14,608 bases of DNA from SHYR01 sp036013055 (GTDB lineage Bacteria; Chloroflexota; Dehalococcoidia; UBA2979): NCBI GenBank assembly GCA_036013055.1, contig DASCQM010000009.1:1-14608 (forward strand). The letters run 5' to 3'. Shown here piece after piece: positions 13,475 to 14,608 of the stretch (the stretch's first letter is position 1; every line of letters begins with the position of its first letter). The notes under the pieces are model-generated. The model worked only from the letters and a program-made list of their open reading frames with translations. It had not been told where the DNA came from and did no database searches. The translations under genes and the position numbers were made by a program.

Positions 13475-14236
13475 GTGAGATTCCGGCCGCAGTTCGCGCA
13501 CGTCGTCAGCACCGCCGCGCTACTGCTGCTCGCCTGCTCGGCCGGTGACGTACTTCCGCCTTCCGCTCCCCCCACCGCAGTGCCCGCCGGCTGCGATATC
13601 GCAGAGCCGGACGTGCTGCAGGACGTGACCGAGACGCCCGCTGCCCCCTACTTCGTCCACCATCCGACGTTCGACGGCCCCGCAGCCGGCACCGTGGTCT
13701 TCATCGCCGGTGGCAGCACAACCCGCGGCGGCGCACAGCGAACGTGGCAGAACGTGCTCGCTGCCCCGGAGCACTCCGGCGATTTCCGCGTCGTGCTCCC
13801 CTACTCCGTCGACAGCGACTTCCACGATGACCCGAGTCGCGCGTTCGCGATCCTCGACGAGGTGCTCCGCTGCTATGGGGGCGATCCGGCGCGGGTGCAC
13901 ATCGCGGGCTCGTCGAATGGTGGGCTCGCCGCCTTCGCGCTGATGCTCGCCCAGCCGAACCGCTTCGCGACGCTGCTCGGCGCGCCCGGCGCGTTCGACG
14001 TCGACGACCCCTCGACGGTGGACCCGCAGGTATGGGTCGACGCGCTATCGGGCAGAGCGGTCTTCAACGGCGTCGGCGAGCTTGATGTCTTCTGGCAGCC
14101 GGAGGTCGAGGCGATCAACAAGGCACTGACCGCAGCTGGCATCGAATCTCAGTACGTCGAATTTCCCGGTCGCGGACACAGCCTCCGCAATGGATTCGAT
14201 GCGAGCATCTTCTTCGACTTCTGGCTCAGCCACTGA
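13475..14236 (+). CDS. Lipoprotein alpha/beta-hydrolase (PHB-depolymerase/LpqC-like esterase)
   Basis: A 253-residue secreted or membrane-anchored esterase. The start is GTG 13475, with GAGG 6 nt upstream. The N-terminus is a lipoprotein signal peptide: R2 and R4, hydrophobic AALLLLAC, and lipobox L-L-A-C with Cys21 as the lipidated residue, followed by a Pro/Ala-rich spacer. The body is an alpha/beta hydrolase: VVFIAGGSTTRGG forms the oxyanion-hole region, GSSNGG carries the nucleophile Ser147, Asp204 (GELDVFW) is the likely acid, and His235 (PGRGHSL) the base. The order and spacing fit the esterase/poly(3-hydroxybutyrate) depolymerase-like (PF10503-type) group, which hydrolyses extracellular esters or feruloyl groups. 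The cysteines at 39 and about 132 could form a disulfide, reasonable outside the cell. It is transcribed away from the crotonase at 13312. Substrate unknown. Confidence 0.86.
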   Translation: MRFRPQFAHVVSTAALLLLACSAGDVLPPSAPPTAVPAGCDIAEPDVLQDVTETPAAPYFVHHPTFDGPAAGTVVFIAGGSTTRGGAQRTWQNVLAAPEHSGDFRVVLPYSVDSDFHDDPSRAFAILDEVLRCYGGDPARVHIAGSSNGGLAAFALMLAQPNRFATLLGAPGAFDVDDPSTVDPQVWVDALSGRAVFNGVGELDVFWQPEVEAINKALTAAGIESQYVEFPGRGHSLRNGFDASIFFDFWLSH

Positions 14237-14260
14237 CGCTCGCGAACCACGCGGCCGATG

Positions 14261-14290
14261 TTGACCGGCTAGTCGGCGCAAGCGTAGAGT
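14261..14290 (+). promoter_or_regulatory. Candidate promoter for the Zn-ribbon/OB-fold gene
   Basis: TTGACC (14261-14266, 5/6 to the -35 consensus) is followed after 18 nt by TAGAGT (14285-14290, 4/6 to the -10). It lies in the 229-nt gap after the esterase gene and would give a leader of about 170 nt before the TTG at 14466. Nothing else coding was found in 14237-14465. Confidence 0.45.
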
Positions 14291-14465
14291 CCGCCCCGGT
14301 CGTGACAGCGACGTGCGAACCCAGTCTGTGCGGGCCTGTGAACCTGCAACCTCGATGTCGGAACGCTCCTCTGGAGCTTGCCGACGGCTCGGTCGCCATC
14401 GCTCCACTACCTCCCCAGGGTGCTCCGGGGATCAGTTCGCGGAGCGCGAAGTAGAGGAAGCGCCG

Positions 14466-14608
14466 TTGACCGACTACAACAAGCCGATTCCGAATCCCGA
14501 CCCGTTCGTCTCCAAGCCTTATTGGGACGGCGGCAAAGAGGGCAAGCTGATGCTCCCCCGTTGCACCACGTGCAACAAGGTGCATTTCTATCCCCGCACC
14601 ATCTGCCC
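14466..14608 (+). CDS. Zn-ribbon domain-containing OB-fold (DUF35) protein, 3'-truncated
   Basis: The first 47 or so residues are visible, starting at TTG 14466: TDYNKPIPNPDPFVSKPYW follows the start, then WDGGKEGKLMLPRC, C-T-T-C, and later YPRTICP. This is the typical N-terminus of the Zn-ribbon/OB-fold family: an amphipathic helix ending in '(F/Y)W', a short loop, then a CxxC knuckle with a second Cys pair starting at the 'C-P' where the window ends. TTG is chosen because GAGG lies 8 nt before it and the domain begins at once; no ATG or GTG fits. These proteins are partners of thiolases, acyl-CoA dehydrogenases or MaoC-type hydratases (ChsH2 in steroid side-chain degradation is an example), with the OB-fold thought to bind the acyl-CoA. 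A partner gene, often a thiolase, is likely beyond the edge. Confidence 0.88.
   Translation, partial: MTDYNKPIPNPDPFVSKPYWDGGKEGKLMLPRCTTCNKVHFYPRTIC

Noticed and set aside
13591..13604. Second GATATC-containing palindrome (CTGCGATATCGCAG)
   Set aside because: It is inside the esterase coding sequence, is a single box without the 11-bp phasing, and encodes ordinary residues (Cys-Asp-Ile-Ala), so it is probably chance.
14237..14465. Minus-strand frames in the gap after the esterase as a small gene
   Set aside because: They overlap neighbouring genes, have no ribosome-binding site or recognisable motif, and the gap holds a better-supported promoter.
1..14608. CRISPR array, tRNA, insertion sequence or phage genes
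   Set aside because: No regularly spaced direct repeats, cloverleaf-like sequence, transposase motif or terminal inverted repeats were seen on reading both strands.

Overview
This is a GC-rich, gene-dense stretch from a free-living bacterium. It holds 14 protein-coding loci (two cut by the window edges, one broken by a stop codon) and no recognisable tRNA, rRNA, CRISPR array, insertion sequence or phage gene. The high GC, the GTG and TTG starts, the stacked acyl-CoA genes (family III CoA-transferase, carboxyltransferase, two crotonases, Zn-ribbon/OB-fold protein) and the SPFH + ribbon-helix-helix pair recall Chloroflexota (Dehalococcoidia-like) or Actinobacteriota. That placement is inference from gene content only.

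Layout. Left block, plus strand: the tail of a class III nucleotide cyclase (2-139), an arylamine N-acetyltransferase (142-936), a 12-helix membrane protein with a three-fold repeat like heme-copper oxidase subunit I/NnrS (1009-2409), and a GNAT acetyltransferase overlapping it by 4 nt that is interrupted by an in-frame TAG (2406-2912). Middle block, minus strand, read right to left: aldo/keto reductase (9392-8403), acyl-CoA carboxylase carboxyltransferase (8330-6777), a double-domain family III CoA-transferase (6755-4332), an amidohydrolase-2-like protein (4268-3453) and an ArsN2-like acetyltransferase (3381-2929). Gaps are 21-72 nt, so most of these are probably co-transcribed. The central three look like a pathway that activates an organic acid to its CoA thioester and then carboxylates, decarboxylates or cleaves it. 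The substrate cannot be read from sequence.

Right block: a divergent plus-strand pair of SPFH/band-7 membrane protein (9534-10454) and small ribbon-helix-helix protein (10464-10652), preceded by a striking symmetric operator with three GATATC boxes exactly 11 bp apart. Then a minus-strand ribokinase (11614-10682), a plus-strand crotonase (11725-12483), a convergent minus-strand crotonase (13312-12512) with a hairpin between them, a lipoprotein esterase of the alpha/beta-hydrolase fold (13475-14236), and the first 47 or so residues of a Zn-ribbon/OB-fold acyl-CoA accessory protein (14466 to the edge).

Best candidates for something new: (1) the SPFH-RHH module with its operator, which looks like a self-regulated membrane-associated two-gene unit; (2) the minus-strand acyl-CoA cluster, in which several enzymes show substitutions at canonical catalytic or metal positions (Glu for Asp in both CoA-transferase halves; the amidohydrolase metal ligands largely replaced; both crotonases without the hydratase glutamates); (3) the triple-repeat membrane protein. 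No intergenic stretch exceeds 300 nt; the longest (14237-14465) holds a plausible promoter.
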